Part shown: piece after piece, positions 45,122-54,876 of the stretch
Layout: each line of letters starts with the position of its first letter
Numbering within the stretch: the stretch's first letter is position 1
Origin: Prosthecobacter algae
GTDB taxonomy: Bacteria > Verrucomicrobiota > Verrucomicrobiia > Verrucomicrobiales > Verrucomicrobiaceae
Assembly: GCF_039542385.1 (NCBI RefSeq)
Contig: NZ_BAABIA010000004.1
Location: 372,001 to 436,000, forward strand
Reading direction: 5' to 3'
DNA length: 64,000 nucleotides
Position numbers and translations under genes: made by a program
The notes under the pieces: model-generated
What the model was told of the DNA's origin: nothing
The model's database searches: none
The model's input: only the letters and a program-made list of their open reading frames with translations

Positions 45122-46744
45122 TCAGTTTCCTGGCATTTTCGAGCCTGCCGCTGCAGTGAAGAAATAGCGACGCTCTATCAACTGACTGGTAAACGTCAGC
45201 AGCACAGACAAGGGCAGTAGCCAGGACATAGAAGCGCCTGCGGCGATAGTGACCGGGATCACAAGACCCGTCAGGATCAAAAGGATCCCTCGCATTTCGA
45301 TCTGCATGCGCAAATGTTTGTGAAGAATGCAGGCCGAGCGATGCCAGGGGGACTCTTCATCTTCCAAAGCCCGCCTGTAGCGGGAGATTTCCCAAATGGA
45401 GAGCGACCACCGTAACAACAAGGTGGCTGCCATGGCCCAGGTGACCGCTGGATGGCCTAACCAACTCCAGGTAACGGCGCAAAGGCCCGCGCCCAGCAGC
45501 AGCATGGTTCCCAGGAACTTGCCCGCTGTGAGCGGCAGAGCCCAGAAGGGACGCCGCGTGTCCACATAAACCATGACGGAGCAAAGCACCGCTGCCAAGG
45601 CTGCCCCGGCTGTACCCGTGACGGCCAGCCGCAACCACTCAGGATTGCCCAGCCACCAGGTGGCGGCGATAGCACTGCCACCGGCAGGCAGGGCACCGAA
45701 GGCGAGGATCTCGCGTGAAAGCCAGGATTTTTTCCACCCCATGAAGGCTCTCCAGGCTTTCAGAGGCTGCCCCAGATGCAGCACGCTGAGGGCGATGCCG
45801 ATGAGTCCAAAAAAGAAGGCTGCGGCGGAAGTGATGGCGGCTTGGTCGGGCGAGAGTACATCGGCCCACATGGCCGCTGCACAGCCGATGAAAGCGCCTG
45901 CGCTCATCTGGGTGAGCACCAGCATCCAGGCCAGGGGCTCGTGGCCATGGTCCAGCTCCAGCCTCGCACTATCTGCGGCGCGTGCATGGTCTGGCAGCGG
46001 CTTGCTGCTGATGTAACGTGTCGCAGGACGTGTGTAGCCGGAATCATGGGCTCCTGCGAGGATGCTGCCAAAGACGGGGATGGATTCCACCTTCACGGTC
46101 TTGATCTTGATCGCCTCGTTCGGGCAGGCCTGCACGCAGGCGGGGGCCTCACCATCTGCCAGGCGGCCTTGGCACATGTCGCACTTGCGCACGATGCCAC
46201 GCTTGAGGTTAAACTTGGGCACATCGTAAGGGCACTTCAGGATGCAATAGCTGCAGCCGATACATTGGTCATCCAGATGGCGGACGATGCCGGTGATAGG
46301 ATCTTTGTCATAGGCCAGCACGGGGCATCCGTACAGGCAGGCCGGGTCGGCACAGTGATGGCAGGCCGTGGTTACCGTCTGCAGATAGGGCTTTTTACGT
46401 GTGCCCACCAGCAGGCCGATATCCCGCCAGCTTTCATTGTCATCCAGCCCGTTCAGGGAGTGGCAGGCCGCCACGCAGGCTTTGCAGCCGGTGCAGGAAT
46501 TCAGATTGACCTCAAAGGAATACTGCTCGCCCGGCTGGGGCTTACCGAGCGGAATGAGATGGGAGAACCGCCTCGCTGGTGTGTCCTGTTCATAGGCTTC
46601 GGAAAACAGGGCCACAGGCGTGCGCAGGCACTGCTGCTCTTCCAGAAGGTTCTCCAGCAACAGACTGTCGAGGAGGGCGGATTCACGAACATCGTCCACG
46701 CTGGCTGCCTGATGGCTGCCGGGTTGGTCTAGATCATAAATCAT
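45122..46744 (-). CDS. Fusion of DmsB/NrfC-type 4x[4Fe-4S] subunit and DmsC-type membrane anchor
   Basis: 540 residues. The first about 260 form an electron-transfer subunit with four cysteine clusters: [45 protein letters not shown] and [21 protein letters not shown]. The second half has about eight hydrophobic helices ([20 protein letters not shown] through [18 protein letters not shown]), matching DmsC-type quinol-oxidising anchors. In DMSO reductase these are separate proteins. Located directly upstream of nasA, it could pass electrons from the quinone pool to a cytosolic nitrate reductase. The first about 75 residues are an extra region with no known motif. Confidence 0.85.
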   Translation of the reverse strand: MIYDLDQPGSHQAASVDDVRESALLDSLLLENLLEEQQCLRTPVALFSEAYEQDTPARRFSHLIPLGKPQPGEQYSFEVNLNSCTGCKACVAACHSLNGLDDNESWRDIGLLVGTRKKPYLQTVTTACHHCADPACLYGCPVLAYDKDPITGIVRHLDDQCIGCSYCILKCPYDVPKFNLKRGIVRKCDMCQGRLADGEAPACVQACPNEAIKIKTVKVESIPVFGSILAGAHDSGYTRPATRYISSKPLPDHARAADSARLELDHGHEPLAWMLVLTQMSAGAFIGCAAAMWADVLSPDQAAITSAAAFFFGLIGIALSVLHLGQPLKAWRAFMGWKKSWLSREILAFGALPAGGSAIAATWWLGNPEWLRLAVTGTAGAALAAVLCSVMVYVDTRRPFWALPLTAGKFLGTMLLLGAGLCAVTWSWLGHPAVTWAMAATLLLRWSLSIWEISRYRRALEDEESPWHRSACILHKHLRMQIEMRGILLILTGLVIPVTIAAGASMSWLLPLSVLLTFTSQLIERRYFFTAAAGSKMPGN

Positions 46745-46771
46745 AAGCCTTAAATTCTCGTTTAAGAACGG

Positions 46772-48523
46772 TTACTCTTCGCAGAAGGCTTCCTGCAGTT
46801 GCCCCACCGTGTGTCGATTGCAAAAGCTGTGGAAACTTTCATCGGGCGTGCGCTTCTTCAGGAAGCCTTTCAGCATGGTCTCCAGAGTGGTGCCGAGTGA
46901 TTCAAAGGGCACCCCGCTGAAGATCTGCCGGCCAATCTTGCGGTTCTCACCAAAGCCGCCACCCACCGTGATGTGGTAGCCTTCTCCAGACTCGGACTTC
47001 ACCTTGGTGCCCAGCAGGCCGATGTCTCCCATGAAGTGCTGCGCGCAGGAGTGGGCGCAGCCGGTGAAATGAATGTTGACCGGCTTGTCCAGCTTCACCC
47101 GCTTGTCCAGATACTCCATCATGGCGATCGCATGGCCCTTGGTATCGCTGGCCGCGAATTTGCAATATTTGTTACCCGTGCAGGCCACGAAGCCGCTTTT
47201 GAGGTTCGACTGTTCGCAGGGAAAGCCCAGTTTCCGGAGGGACTTTGCCAAGGTGGCCGCATAGGCAGCCTTCACGTTTGGAATGATGAAGTTTTGCCAG
47301 ACCGTCAGGCGGACTTCGCCTGAACCGTAGCTCTCAGCAAGATCGGCGATGCGCTCCATCTGCTTGGCGGTCATCTGGCCGACTGGCACGCTGGCCCCCA
47401 CATAGACGAGGCCTTCCTGCTTCTGGGGAAAGGTGCCCACATGGGAGTGTCCCTGCTGGGTGAAGTTACGCTTTTCCTGGATGGGGGATTCCGGTGCCAG
47501 TCGGGTCAGTTTGAATGACAGCAGTTTTTCTGTTTCCGCCAGCACTCCGTCCAGTCCCATACCCTCGACCACATACTTGAAGCGTGCCTTCTTCCGGTTG
47601 GTACGGTCGCCATGTTTGATGAACACCCGCAGCAGGGCCACCATGATGTTGTTGAGCTGCTCGGGCTTCACAATCACGCCCCAGTCGCTGGCGAAGGTCT
47701 GGTGTCCGGTGACGCCGCCCAGGGCGATGCGGAAGTACACGCCAGGTTCGATGCCCTCGCTGTTTTCCAGGATTCTCACGGCGCTGGCACCGATGTCATT
47801 GGTGTCTTCGACGGCGCTGATCAGGCCGCCTCCATCATAGGCAATATTGAATTTGCGCGGCAGATCATAAAACTCCTTGGAGGCGATGATCAGCGTGGCC
47901 AGCTCATTCACGAGGGCACGCACATCCATGATCTCGTGGGGGTCATAGCCTGCGCACGGATTCATGGTGATGTTGCGGATGTTGTCCGCGCCAGCTCCTT
48001 TGAAATGCAGGCCGCAGGACTGAATGCGCCGCAGTACCTCGGGGCAGTTTTTCGGCTCAATGAGGCGGATCTGGAAGTTGTTGCGAGTGGTGATCTGGAT
48101 GTAGCCGGAGGTCAGTTCGTTGGTGATGGCGGCCAGTTCGCGCAGCTGATAACTTTTCACCACCCCGCCTGGGATGCGCAGGCGGCACATGTAGCCGTCC
48201 TTCACCGGGTTTAGCCAAAAGAGGCCATTCCATTTGTAACGAAAGATGGACTCGGGCTCGGGCTTGGCATTCCAGCGTGCATCCATCACCAGCTGTTCGA
48301 TGGCATCAAAGGGATGCAGTTCGCGTTTGATGCGCTCCTCCTTGGTGAGGTCATCCAGGGAAGGGCCTTCGGGAATCGTAGGCTTGGCGGCGGTGGCTCC
48401 AGAAAGGTCTGCAAAGGAAACACCGCCTGCGGTCACACCGGCAAAAAAGCCTTCGAGATAGCGCTGCTGCTCAGCGGAAAAGTTTTTGTCTGCCGAAGCT
48501 GAGGGGATGGCAAGAGTGGTCAT
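46772..48523 (-). CDS. nirA: Siroheme [4Fe-4S] nitrite reductase (NirA/CysI superfamily)
   Basis: 583 residues, containing the two-fold repeated ferredoxin-like and siroheme domains. The cluster/siroheme cysteines lie in CTGNKYCKFA and TGCAHSCAQHFMGDIGLLG. An earlier NFQIRLIEPKNCPEVLRRIQ and a TNRKKARFKYVVEGMG fit the nitrite/sulfite reductase family. It carries six electrons to turn nitrite into ammonium. The position between the nitrate reductase and CysJ-like genes argues for nitrite over sulfite. The N terminus (NFSAEQQRYLEGFFAGV) is shared with the CysJ-like protein. The ATG at 48523 is preferred; a frame to 48577 exists but overlaps the previous stop. Confidence 0.9.
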   Translation of the reverse strand: MTTLAIPSASADKNFSAEQQRYLEGFFAGVTAGGVSFADLSGATAAKPTIPEGPSLDDLTKEERIKRELHPFDAIEQLVMDARWNAKPEPESIFRYKWNGLFWLNPVKDGYMCRLRIPGGVVKSYQLRELAAITNELTSGYIQITTRNNFQIRLIEPKNCPEVLRRIQSCGLHFKGAGADNIRNITMNPCAGYDPHEIMDVRALVNELATLIIASKEFYDLPRKFNIAYDGGGLISAVEDTNDIGASAVRILENSEGIEPGVYFRIALGGVTGHQTFASDWGVIVKPEQLNNIMVALLRVFIKHGDRTNRKKARFKYVVEGMGLDGVLAETEKLLSFKLTRLAPESPIQEKRNFTQQGHSHVGTFPQKQEGLVYVGASVPVGQMTAKQMERIADLAESYGSGEVRLTVWQNFIIPNVKAAYAATLAKSLRKLGFPCEQSNLKSGFVACTGNKYCKFAASDTKGHAIAMMEYLDKRVKLDKPVNIHFTGCAHSCAQHFMGDIGLLGTKVKSESGEGYHITVGGGFGENRKIGRQIFSGVPFESLGTTLETMLKGFLKKRTPDESFHSFCNRHTVGQLQEAFCEE

Positions 48524-48573
48524 GACTTTAAAAAGTGGAGGGTGTTTTCTGAGGGCCGGCCTTGGAAGGGGCT

Positions 48574-50223
48574 TCAATACACGTCGCGCTGGTAGCGCTT
48601 GTATTTCTTCATGTCGGCTACATAGGCGATGGCCTCTTCAGCCGTGCGGCCGCCTGCTGTTTGGATGATTTCATGGAGCGCGGCGTCCACATCCTTGGCC
48701 ATGCGCTTGGCATCGCCACAGACATAAAAGTGGGCGCCTTCCTCCAGCCACTGCCACATCTCGGCCGCAGCGGTCAGCATTCGGGTCTGCACGTAGATCT
48801 TCTCTTCCTGGTCACGGGAGAAGGCCGTGTCCAGGCGAGTTAGGACGCCCGTCTGCACCCACTCGATGATCTGGTCATGGTAGAGAAAGTCCGTGGCGCG
48901 GCGCTGGTCGCCAAAGAAGAGCCAGTTTTTTCCAGAAGCGCCCGTGGCTTCCCGCTCTTCCAGGAAAGCGCGGAAAGGCGCGATGCCGGTGCCGGGACCG
49001 ACCATGATGACAGGTTTGCTAAGGTCGGTGGGCAGGCGGAAGTGCTTCGCTACATGGAAGAACACACCCGTCGTCTCGCCCAGGGCGAGACGATCCGCCA
49101 GGAAGGTGCTGGCCACACCTTTGTGCTGAACGCCATGCACATCATAGCGAACCGCCCCCACGCAGAGATGCACCTCTTCCGGGTGAGCCTTGATGCTGGA
49201 GGCAATGGAGTAAAGTCGGGGCTGAAGCTTCCTTAGGCTGGTGACGAAATCAGCCGTGTTCGATAAATGGTTAGGTGTGACGCCGTGCAGGTGGCGCACT
49301 TCGTAGCTGGAGATCAGCGCCTCGCGCAGGGAAGCCGTACCACCGTCAGGAAGCGTGGCTTCAGACTGCGGATCCAGGCTGTGGGCGGAGAGGATGGCAT
49401 CCACCACTTCCGGACAGTTTTTGACATACACACCCAGGGCATCGCCCACCTCATAGTCCAGGCCGGAGCCTGCGAGCGAAAAGGCGATGTGACGTGTGTC
49501 CTTGGAGCTGCCGGTGGCATTCAGCGCGACATTGCCGATGAGCGGCGCAGGGAAGGGGTTCTTTTTGTTATACCCGGTTTCTTCGACCACTACTACAGGT
49601 GCCACCTCGGCCACGACTGCCACGGAGGCAGCGCTGCCCGTTTCCAGGGCGCTGAAGACGCTGCTGCTCCAGGTCTTAGCCTGTTCGTCGAATTCGACAT
49701 CGCAGTCCACACGCTCGATCACACGTGTCGCTCCGAGCTCGGCGAATCGTGAGTCCAGCTTCTTGCCTGCCAGGCAAAAGGTCTCACCGTAGTTTTTGTC
49801 ACCGAGGGCGAGGACGCTGTATTTCACGCCATCCAGTTTCGGGCTGCTGCCATTTTGATTGATGCTGTCCCAAAAGGAGATGGCGTTGTCTGGCATGTCG
49901 CCCTCACCCCAGGTGCTGGTGATGAGAAGCACATTTTGTTCGCGGACAAGGTCGGCCGGTTGCAGCGAGTCGAGGCCTGCCGCGCGTGCAGCAAAACCCC
50001 GGCTCGCTGCTTCCCTGGCCAGCCGCTTGGCCAAACTTTCCGCATTGCCGCTTTGGCTGCCAAAGGCAATGAGCAGGGGCTTTTTCGCTGTTTCGGCTGC
50101 GGGGGAAAGGGATGCACCCTGGCTCTCTCCGCGGCTGATCAGGCCGGCCAGAAAGCCATTGAGCCAGGCTCGTTGCTCGGCGGAGAAAGGGGCAGATTCA
50201 GGGATGAGGGGAACGCGGGACAT
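48574..50223 (-). CDS. CysJ-like NADPH flavoprotein, probable electron donor to nitrite reductase
   Basis: 549 residues in three parts: a flavodoxin domain (about 48-190; LLIAFGSQSGNAESLAKRLA, TSTWGEGDMPDNA), an FAD domain (about 225-400; RLYSIASSIKAHPEEVHLCV) and an NADPH domain (about 400-549; MVGPGTGIAPFRAFLEER, FFGDQRRATDFLY, YVCGDAKRMAKDV), ending KRYQRDVY as in CysJ. Domain order and length match sulfite reductase alpha. Here it lies 50 bases upstream of the siroheme reductase in a nitrate cluster, so it probably drives nitrite reduction with NADPH. Its leader (PFSAEQRAWLNGFLAGL) matches that of the reductase. The start has GGAGGT 5-10 bases upstream on the minus strand. Confidence 0.88.
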   Translation of the reverse strand: MSRVPLIPESAPFSAEQRAWLNGFLAGLISRGESQGASLSPAAETAKKPLLIAFGSQSGNAESLAKRLAREAASRGFAARAAGLDSLQPADLVREQNVLLITSTWGEGDMPDNAISFWDSINQNGSSPKLDGVKYSVLALGDKNYGETFCLAGKKLDSRFAELGATRVIERVDCDVEFDEQAKTWSSSVFSALETGSAASVAVVAEVAPVVVVEETGYNKKNPFPAPLIGNVALNATGSSKDTRHIAFSLAGSGLDYEVGDALGVYVKNCPEVVDAILSAHSLDPQSEATLPDGGTASLREALISSYEVRHLHGVTPNHLSNTADFVTSLRKLQPRLYSIASSIKAHPEEVHLCVGAVRYDVHGVQHKGVASTFLADRLALGETTGVFFHVAKHFRLPTDLSKPVIMVGPGTGIAPFRAFLEEREATGASGKNWLFFGDQRRATDFLYHDQIIEWVQTGVLTRLDTAFSRDQEEKIYVQTRMLTAAAEMWQWLEEGAHFYVCGDAKRMAKDVDAALHEIIQTAGGRTAEEAIAYVADMKKYKRYQRDVY

Positions 50224-50644
50224 GGAGGTGATTCAGGTGAAGAGAAGATTCAGGAAAGGGTCATCAGCTTGAAAAAGAGGAGTAGTGATATAACCAAAAG
50301 GATGAAAAATATGGTTTGGCATCGTATCCCAAATCCTGAGCCAGCAGTCGGAGCTTTTGAGATCGGATAATGTCATTTAGTGCGGTGGTTAATGCCCTTT
50401 TCAATGAGCCGCCTGCGTGCCAATTGCGTCTCCTGCTTTCAGTGACACTGTGAATCTTTTATTGGATATCCATGAACATAATTCATAATGAGAGGAGCGT
50501 GCCCAGTCTGTGTCAGATCACTGTAAGCCGGGCTTTTCGGCGTGCTTTGGCACTGATGGTGCCACGCTCCCCCATCTTTCTGTCAAGCTGCGCGCATCAA
50601 TGCCTGTCGTGTGGCTTGCCGGCAGATTGTGGTATTATCTTTGG
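50224..50644 (-). promoter_or_regulatory. 421-bp leader of the nitrite/nitrate reductase operon, with possible structured RNA
   Basis: No gene is visible. At 50494-50501 and 50563-50570, GGAGCGTG and CACGCTCC are complementary and enclose 61 bases. Inside, TGGCAC-TGATG-GTGCCA (50548-50564) forms a six-pair hairpin and GCCG/CGGC (50527-50541) a short one; the TGGCAC hairpin overlaps the outer arm by two bases, so they may compete. The block lies 270 bases before the CysJ-like start. It could be a leader for antitermination or ligand control. It does not match a riboswitch I know. Confidence 0.4.
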
Positions 50645-52030
50645 CTAGAAATCAATCTGCACCTGCACGTAGCCGAAGTGGGCATTGTCATCGGCTCCAG
50701 TGTCGGAGAGGTAGTCCCCTGCGATAAACAGGCTGTAACCAGCCTGAAGGGCCACATGTGGGTTGAGTTTGTAGATGGCGGTGAGGTCCACTTCCTGGCC
50801 TCGGAAACTGCTGGCACTGCGGGCTGCGGCATTCACTGGGCGGACCCCCGTGACACCGTTCACACGGCGCCAGGCGTCGTCATTGCTGGCATTCCAGTAG
50901 AGATGATAGTCCAGCATCAGCTTCAGCTTGGGCGTCGGTGTCACGCTAAAGTTGATCTGCGGATTGTGCATGTTAGTCCAGCCGGTGGTGTCCATGTAGC
51001 CGTAGAACAGATGGTTCGTCGGATACAGGTTCTGGAAGGTTTCAATGTCACCGTCCGCAGGGTTCTGGTCGCCGGTGGCATAGTTGTATTGCAGACCCAG
51101 ACGTGGTTTCCATGGATGGCCCAACCAGTTGTAACCAGCTCCCCAGTGGCCGGCAAAAGCGGTCAGGTCGCGTCCGCTGACTTCACCCGTTTGGAAAGCC
51201 ATCTCGGTCTCATAGTCCCAGCCGCGCAGCTTCTTCGCATCGCCCTTCCACAGGGTGCCAAAGGTGAGGAAATTGGTATCGCCGAGTTTGGGGCCGAAGT
51301 TAGCATTTCCATCATCCATCTTGTGGAAGACGTAGAAATCCGTCGTGGTGTTGATCGGCACGAACTGCGTGCTGAAGTAAAGGCCGCTGAAGATTTCGTT
51401 CAGGTTGTCATCATCATCCAGCAAGGTGGACTTGTTCCACTCATGGTCCTTGAAGACCACCGGGCTGGAGCTGAAGAGATCCAGGGACCACTTGGGTGCC
51501 GCATAACGCAGTTTGAGTGCGTCAAACGTGCGTGCCTGGTTCAGCCATTCCAGGGGACCGACGAGACGCTGGTCTCCATAGCTGAGGAACTGGCGGCCAA
51601 TGGTGGCGCTGGGACCTTTTTTGATGTCGCCCAGTTGCACGTAACCCTTCAGAAGGTCGAAGGTGTCGTCACCTTCAGAGCCAAACGTGCCGATCTCATT
51701 GGGCCGACTGCCGCCTATTTCGCGGACGTCCTGTCCCTGGGCATAGATTTTGAACCAGGGGGTGAAGCTGTATCCCAGGCCTAACCGGAAGCGCTGAAGA
51801 AGCCAGGAGGCGTCTTGAGGGCCGTTGACGGCACTGTTGAAGTCGAAGTTGTTTTCACGGACTTCGACACGCATCTTCTCCTGGATGTCCACGGTAAGTT
51901 TGCCGTCGAGGAGGGTGATGGGAGCATACCCGGGAGGGGGCAGGGGTGCGGGAGGCACTGGTTTTACGGGGGCGGGGGTACCGGCGTGGGCCAGGGAGGC
52001 CGTTGCCAGGAAGAGTGCTAGCCTTTTCAT
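50645..52030 (-). CDS. Outer-membrane alginate-export-family channel, probably for nitrate
   Basis: 461 residues: a signal peptide (MKRLALFLATASLAHA), a proline-rich stretch (about 18-36), then alternating beta strands and a final phenylalanine (YVQVQIDF) typical of outer-membrane barrels. Segments such as LLQRFRLGLGYSFTPWFKIYAQGQD, IGRQFLSYGDQRLVGPLEWLNQARTFD and a long C-terminal barrel fit the alginate export family (AlgE-like). Such channels accompany nitrate ABC operons in other PVC bacteria as I recall. It follows the NrtD-like gene by 41 bases on the same strand, so it is likely cotranscribed and lets nitrate reach the periplasmic binding protein. The substrate is inferred from context. 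Confidence 0.8.
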   Translation of the reverse strand: MKRLALFLATASLAHAGTPAPVKPVPPAPLPPPGYAPITLLDGKLTVDIQEKMRVEVRENNFDFNSAVNGPQDASWLLQRFRLGLGYSFTPWFKIYAQGQDVREIGGSRPNEIGTFGSEGDDTFDLLKGYVQLGDIKKGPSATIGRQFLSYGDQRLVGPLEWLNQARTFDALKLRYAAPKWSLDLFSSSPVVFKDHEWNKSTLLDDDDNLNEIFSGLYFSTQFVPINTTTDFYVFHKMDDGNANFGPKLGDTNFLTFGTLWKGDAKKLRGWDYETEMAFQTGEVSGRDLTAFAGHWGAGYNWLGHPWKPRLGLQYNYATGDQNPADGDIETFQNLYPTNHLFYGYMDTTGWTNMHNPQINFSVTPTPKLKLMLDYHLYWNASNDDAWRRVNGVTGVRPVNAAARSASSFRGQEVDLTAIYKLNPHVALQAGYSLFIAGDYLSDTGADDNAHFGYVQVQIDF

Positions 52031-52071
52031 CAGTATTGGGTGGGTGTTGGTGCGTTGTTGTTTTTTCTCGG

Positions 52072-52953
52072 CTAAGCGGCGGCTGTCGGGAAAGGGATGG
52101 CATGGGCGGCCATTTCGGCGGCCATGTCCGGGGAGGGCTGAAACTCAGGCTCCCGGCTCGGACGGATGTGGGAGCGGTCGTTAAGGAAGGTGATCAGGCG
52201 CTCGCGCAGCTCGTAGTAGCGTGGGTCTTCCATGATCTCCTTGCGGTTGCGCGGGCGCTCGAAGGGGATGCTCAGGATGTCGCCGACTTCCGCCTCCGGG
52301 CCGTCGGTCATCATCACCACGCGATCCGAAAGAAAGATGGCCTCGTCCACATCGTGGGTGACCATCAGCGTCGTGATGCGGTTGCGCCGCCAGAGTTCCA
52401 GCAGCACCTCCTGCAACTCATAACGAGTGAGGGAATCCAGCATACCAAAGGGTTCGTCCAGCAGCAACATCTTGGGCTGCAGGGCAAAGGCCCGGGCGAT
52501 GCCGACACGTTGTCTCATGCCCTGGGAAAGCTCTGCCGGATACTTGTGCATGGCATCCGCCAGCCCCACGATGCTGAGGTAATACTCCGCCATCTGGCGG
52601 CGCTCGGTCTTGCTGGCGGTGAAGTAAACTTGGTTAACGCCAAGCATGACATTCTCAAAGGCCGTCATCCAGGGCAGTAGGCAGGGCGACTGGAAAACAA
52701 TGCCGCGGTCTGGGCCGGGACCCACGGCTTCTTTTCCGGCGAGAATCATGTTCCCCTGGCTGACTTCGCTGAGCCCGGCGACCATCATCAGCACAGTGCT
52801 TTTGCCGCAGCCGCTATGGCCGATGAGCGTCGCAAACTCGCCTTCCTTCAGCTTCAGGTTGAAGTTTTTGACGATCGTCGCCGGACCTTTAGGCGTGTCA
52901 TAGATTTTCCACAGGCGGTCCAGCTCCAGCATTTTGGGATTCGGCAAACTCAT
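52072..52953 (-). CDS. nrtD: Nitrate ABC transporter ATPase, NrtD-like
   Basis: 293 residues. Walker [10 protein letters not shown] (45-53), Q-loop [17 protein letters not shown], signature [14 protein letters not shown], Walker [14 protein letters not shown] and an intact switch histidine in [15 protein letters not shown]. The C-terminal [26 protein letters not shown] is typical of the nitrate/sulfonate/taurine branch (NrtD/CmpD/SsuB). It pairs with the NrtC-like ATPase encoded just upstream and overlapping by four bases (52950-52953). Together with the NrtB permease they form the import complex at the inner membrane. Confidence 0.9.
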   Translation of the reverse strand: MSLPNPKMLELDRLWKIYDTPKGPATIVKNFNLKLKEGEFATLIGHSGCGKSTVLMMVAGLSEVSQGNMILAGKEAVGPGPDRGIVFQSPCLLPWMTAFENVMLGVNQVYFTASKTERRQMAEYYLSIVGLADAMHKYPAELSQGMRQRVGIARAFALQPKMLLLDEPFGMLDSLTRYELQEVLLELWRRNRITTLMVTHDVDEAIFLSDRVVMMTDGPEAEVGDILSIPFERPRNRKEIMEDPRYYELRERLITFLNDRSHIRPSREPEFQPSPDMAAEMAAHAIPFPTAAA

Positions 52954-53858
52954 GCGGGCACCTCCACTTCTTCGTTTTTGATTTCGTTGCGGCGTTTCGG
53001 ACCACGGCGGTTTAGGAACTCAAAGCTGTTCACGTGATTCAGATCCTCGGGAAGAATGTCGGGAAGGGTCAGTTTGACGCTCGACTTCGTTTTGTTTTTG
53101 CCCTTCGCATCCAGCAGGATGCTGATGAGGTGGGCCCTCAGTTTTTTAAACTTCGGATCATGGTTGATCGCCTTGCGGTCGCGTGGCCTTTCGATGTCCA
53201 CCAGGATGGATTCTCCCAGCGTGGCGGGTGAGGTGGGCAGCAGCGGGATCACCCGGTCAGCCACTAGGATGGCCTCGTCGGGATCGTTGGTGATCCAGAC
53301 CACGGTGGTCTTGTTGTTCAGCCAGATATCGGCGATCTCATCCTGCAAAGTGGCGCGGGTTAGTGCATCCAGCGCACTTAGCGGCTCATCCATCAGGAGG
53401 ACCTTGGGGTTCATGGCCAGGGTGCGGGCCACAGAAACACGCTGCCTCATCCCGCCGGAAAGCTCCTTGGGCAGTTTGTGGGCCGCGTGGCTCAGCTTCA
53501 CCATTGCGATGTGCTTCGCCACATGGGCCTTGCGTTGCTCCTTGGTCCAGTCTTTGAAAACTTCGTCCACAGCCAGCGCAATGTTTTCCTCTACGGTCAG
53601 CCAAGGCAGCAAGGAGTAGTTTTGAAAGACGAGACCGCGATCCGGTCCCGGCTCCGTGATGGGTTTCCCTTCGATCAAGGCCACCCCGGTGTCGGGTTTG
53701 ACCAGGCCGGAGATCAGATTGATCAGGGTGCTTTTTCCGGAGCCGGAATAACCAACGATGACGACAAACTCACCCTCCTCGACGGAGAGGTTGATGTCTT
53801 TCAGCACCTCAGTGCGGCCAAAGCCTTTGGATGCGTTTTTGATTTCGATGAGCGGCAT
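52950..53858 (-). CDS. Nitrate ABC transporter ATPase, NrtC-like without solute-binding domain; switch His replaced by Asn
   Basis: 302 residues. Walker [10 protein letters not shown] (36-44), signature LSGGMRQRV (133-141), Walker B VLLMDEP (153-159). The switch region reads [10 protein letters not shown] with Asn191 where nearly all ABC ATPases have His. Cyanobacterial NrtC has an extra C-terminal NrtA-like domain; this protein instead ends in a short basic tail ([14 protein letters not shown]). I chose the ATG at 53858 ([13 protein letters not shown]): the longer frame to 54230 overlaps the permease gene. GGAGG lies 12 bases upstream. Probably works as the second half of a heterodimeric ATPase with the NrtD-like protein. 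Confidence 0.85.
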   Translation of the reverse strand: MPLIEIKNASKGFGRTEVLKDINLSVEEGEFVVIVGYSGSGKSTLINLISGLVKPDTGVALIEGKPITEPGPDRGLVFQNYSLLPWLTVEENIALAVDEVFKDWTKEQRKAHVAKHIAMVKLSHAAHKLPKELSGGMRQRVSVARTLAMNPKVLLMDEPLSALDALTRATLQDEIADIWLNNKTTVVWITNDPDEAILVADRVIPLLPTSPATLGESILVDIERPRDRKAINHDPKFKKLRAHLISILLDAKGKNKTKSSVKLTLPDILPEDLNHVNSFEFLNRRGPKRRNEIKNEEVEVPA

Positions 53859-53878
53859 ATCGAATGAAATTCCTCCGG

Positions 53879-54763
53879 TTAGGCGGTTTTGAAGCGTCCT
53901 TCGATCACACTCATCAGGCGGTCCAGGACGTAGCCGATGATGCCGATGGTAAGGATGCAGAGAATGATGTGGGCAAAGCTGTTCGCGTTGTATTGCTGCC
54001 ACAGGAAGCCGCCCACACCGGGCCTCCCGGTGAGCATCTCCACCGCCACAATGACCAGCCAGGCAATGCCCAGGCTGAGTCGGAAACCGGTAAACATGTA
54101 GGGCAGGGTGGCCGGGACGAGCACCTTCCACAGCGTCTTGTTTTTGGAGAGCTTCAGCACCTTCGCCACATTCAGGTAATCCTGCGGCACGGCACGCACT
54201 CCGACGGCGGTGTTCATCACCGTGGGCCACATGGCGCAGATGGCGATGGTGAAAAGGGCCGCTGCATCCGAGGCACCGAAAGTGGTGCGCCCGCCCTCGT
54301 CCATGATCTTCACTCCGCTGAAAAGAATCATGCCCAGGGGCAGCCAGGCCAGGGGCGAAACCGGTCGCAACACCTGGATAATGGGGTCAAAGGCGATGGT
54401 GAACTTCTTGGAAAGGCCCAAGAAAAATCCGATGGGCGTGCCGATGACGAGTGCCAGGAAATAACCCTGCGCCACGAGCTTCAGCGACAGCCAAGTAAAG
54501 CGGAGGATGCCCTGATCCAGCTCACCCCGCTTGGCGAAGGGTTCCACCACATACAAACGGCTCGCCGTCCAGGTTTCCGCCGGTGTGGGCAGGTCCTTGG
54601 AGATGCCGTAGCGTTTGGTTTCCTTGACGGTGTCTCCCCAGTCATCTTTCTTCACAGTCGTGACCGATTTGCCTGCAATGCCATACCAGAGGAGGCAGCA
54701 GACCAGGATGGCTCCCAGGGGCAGGAGCAGGGTGTCGAGTTTGTAGCGTTGGAGCAGGTTCAT
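53879..54763 (-). CDS. nrtB: Nitrate ABC transporter permease, NrtB-like
   Basis: 294 residues with about six membrane helices, the first at about 10-30. A long soluble segment follows it (about 35-90, [20 protein letters not shown]), longer than in typical SsuC permeases. BPD-permease marks: [17 protein letters not shown], and the EAA-type loop near [29 protein letters not shown]. It forms the inner-membrane pore for nitrate with the two ATPases whose genes follow 20 bases later. Location between NrtA and the ATPases is the standard order. Confidence 0.9.
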   Translation of the reverse strand: MNLLQRYKLDTLLLPLGAILVCCLLWYGIAGKSVTTVKKDDWGDTVKETKRYGISKDLPTPAETWTASRLYVVEPFAKRGELDQGILRFTWLSLKLVAQGYFLALVIGTPIGFFLGLSKKFTIAFDPIIQVLRPVSPLAWLPLGMILFSGVKIMDEGGRTTFGASDAAALFTIAICAMWPTVMNTAVGVRAVPQDYLNVAKVLKLSKNKTLWKVLVPATLPYMFTGFRLSLGIAWLVIVAVEMLTGRPGVGGFLWQQYNANSFAHIILCILTIGIIGYVLDRLMSVIEGRFKTA

Positions 54764-54876
54764 AGGAGGAGTGGGGGTGGAGGGAAAGGGGGGAAGCTCC
54801 GGGCATGAGGCCGGATCTGGCGCAGAGGAGACCTCTATCCGTGCGCCACATCCGGCGGATATTGGGTTACAGTTTG

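Noticed and set aside
53859-54230. N-terminal extension of the NrtC-like ATPase
   Set aside because: The extra 124 residues are His/Arg/Gly-rich, overlap the permease gene and precede a normal ABC start at 53858.
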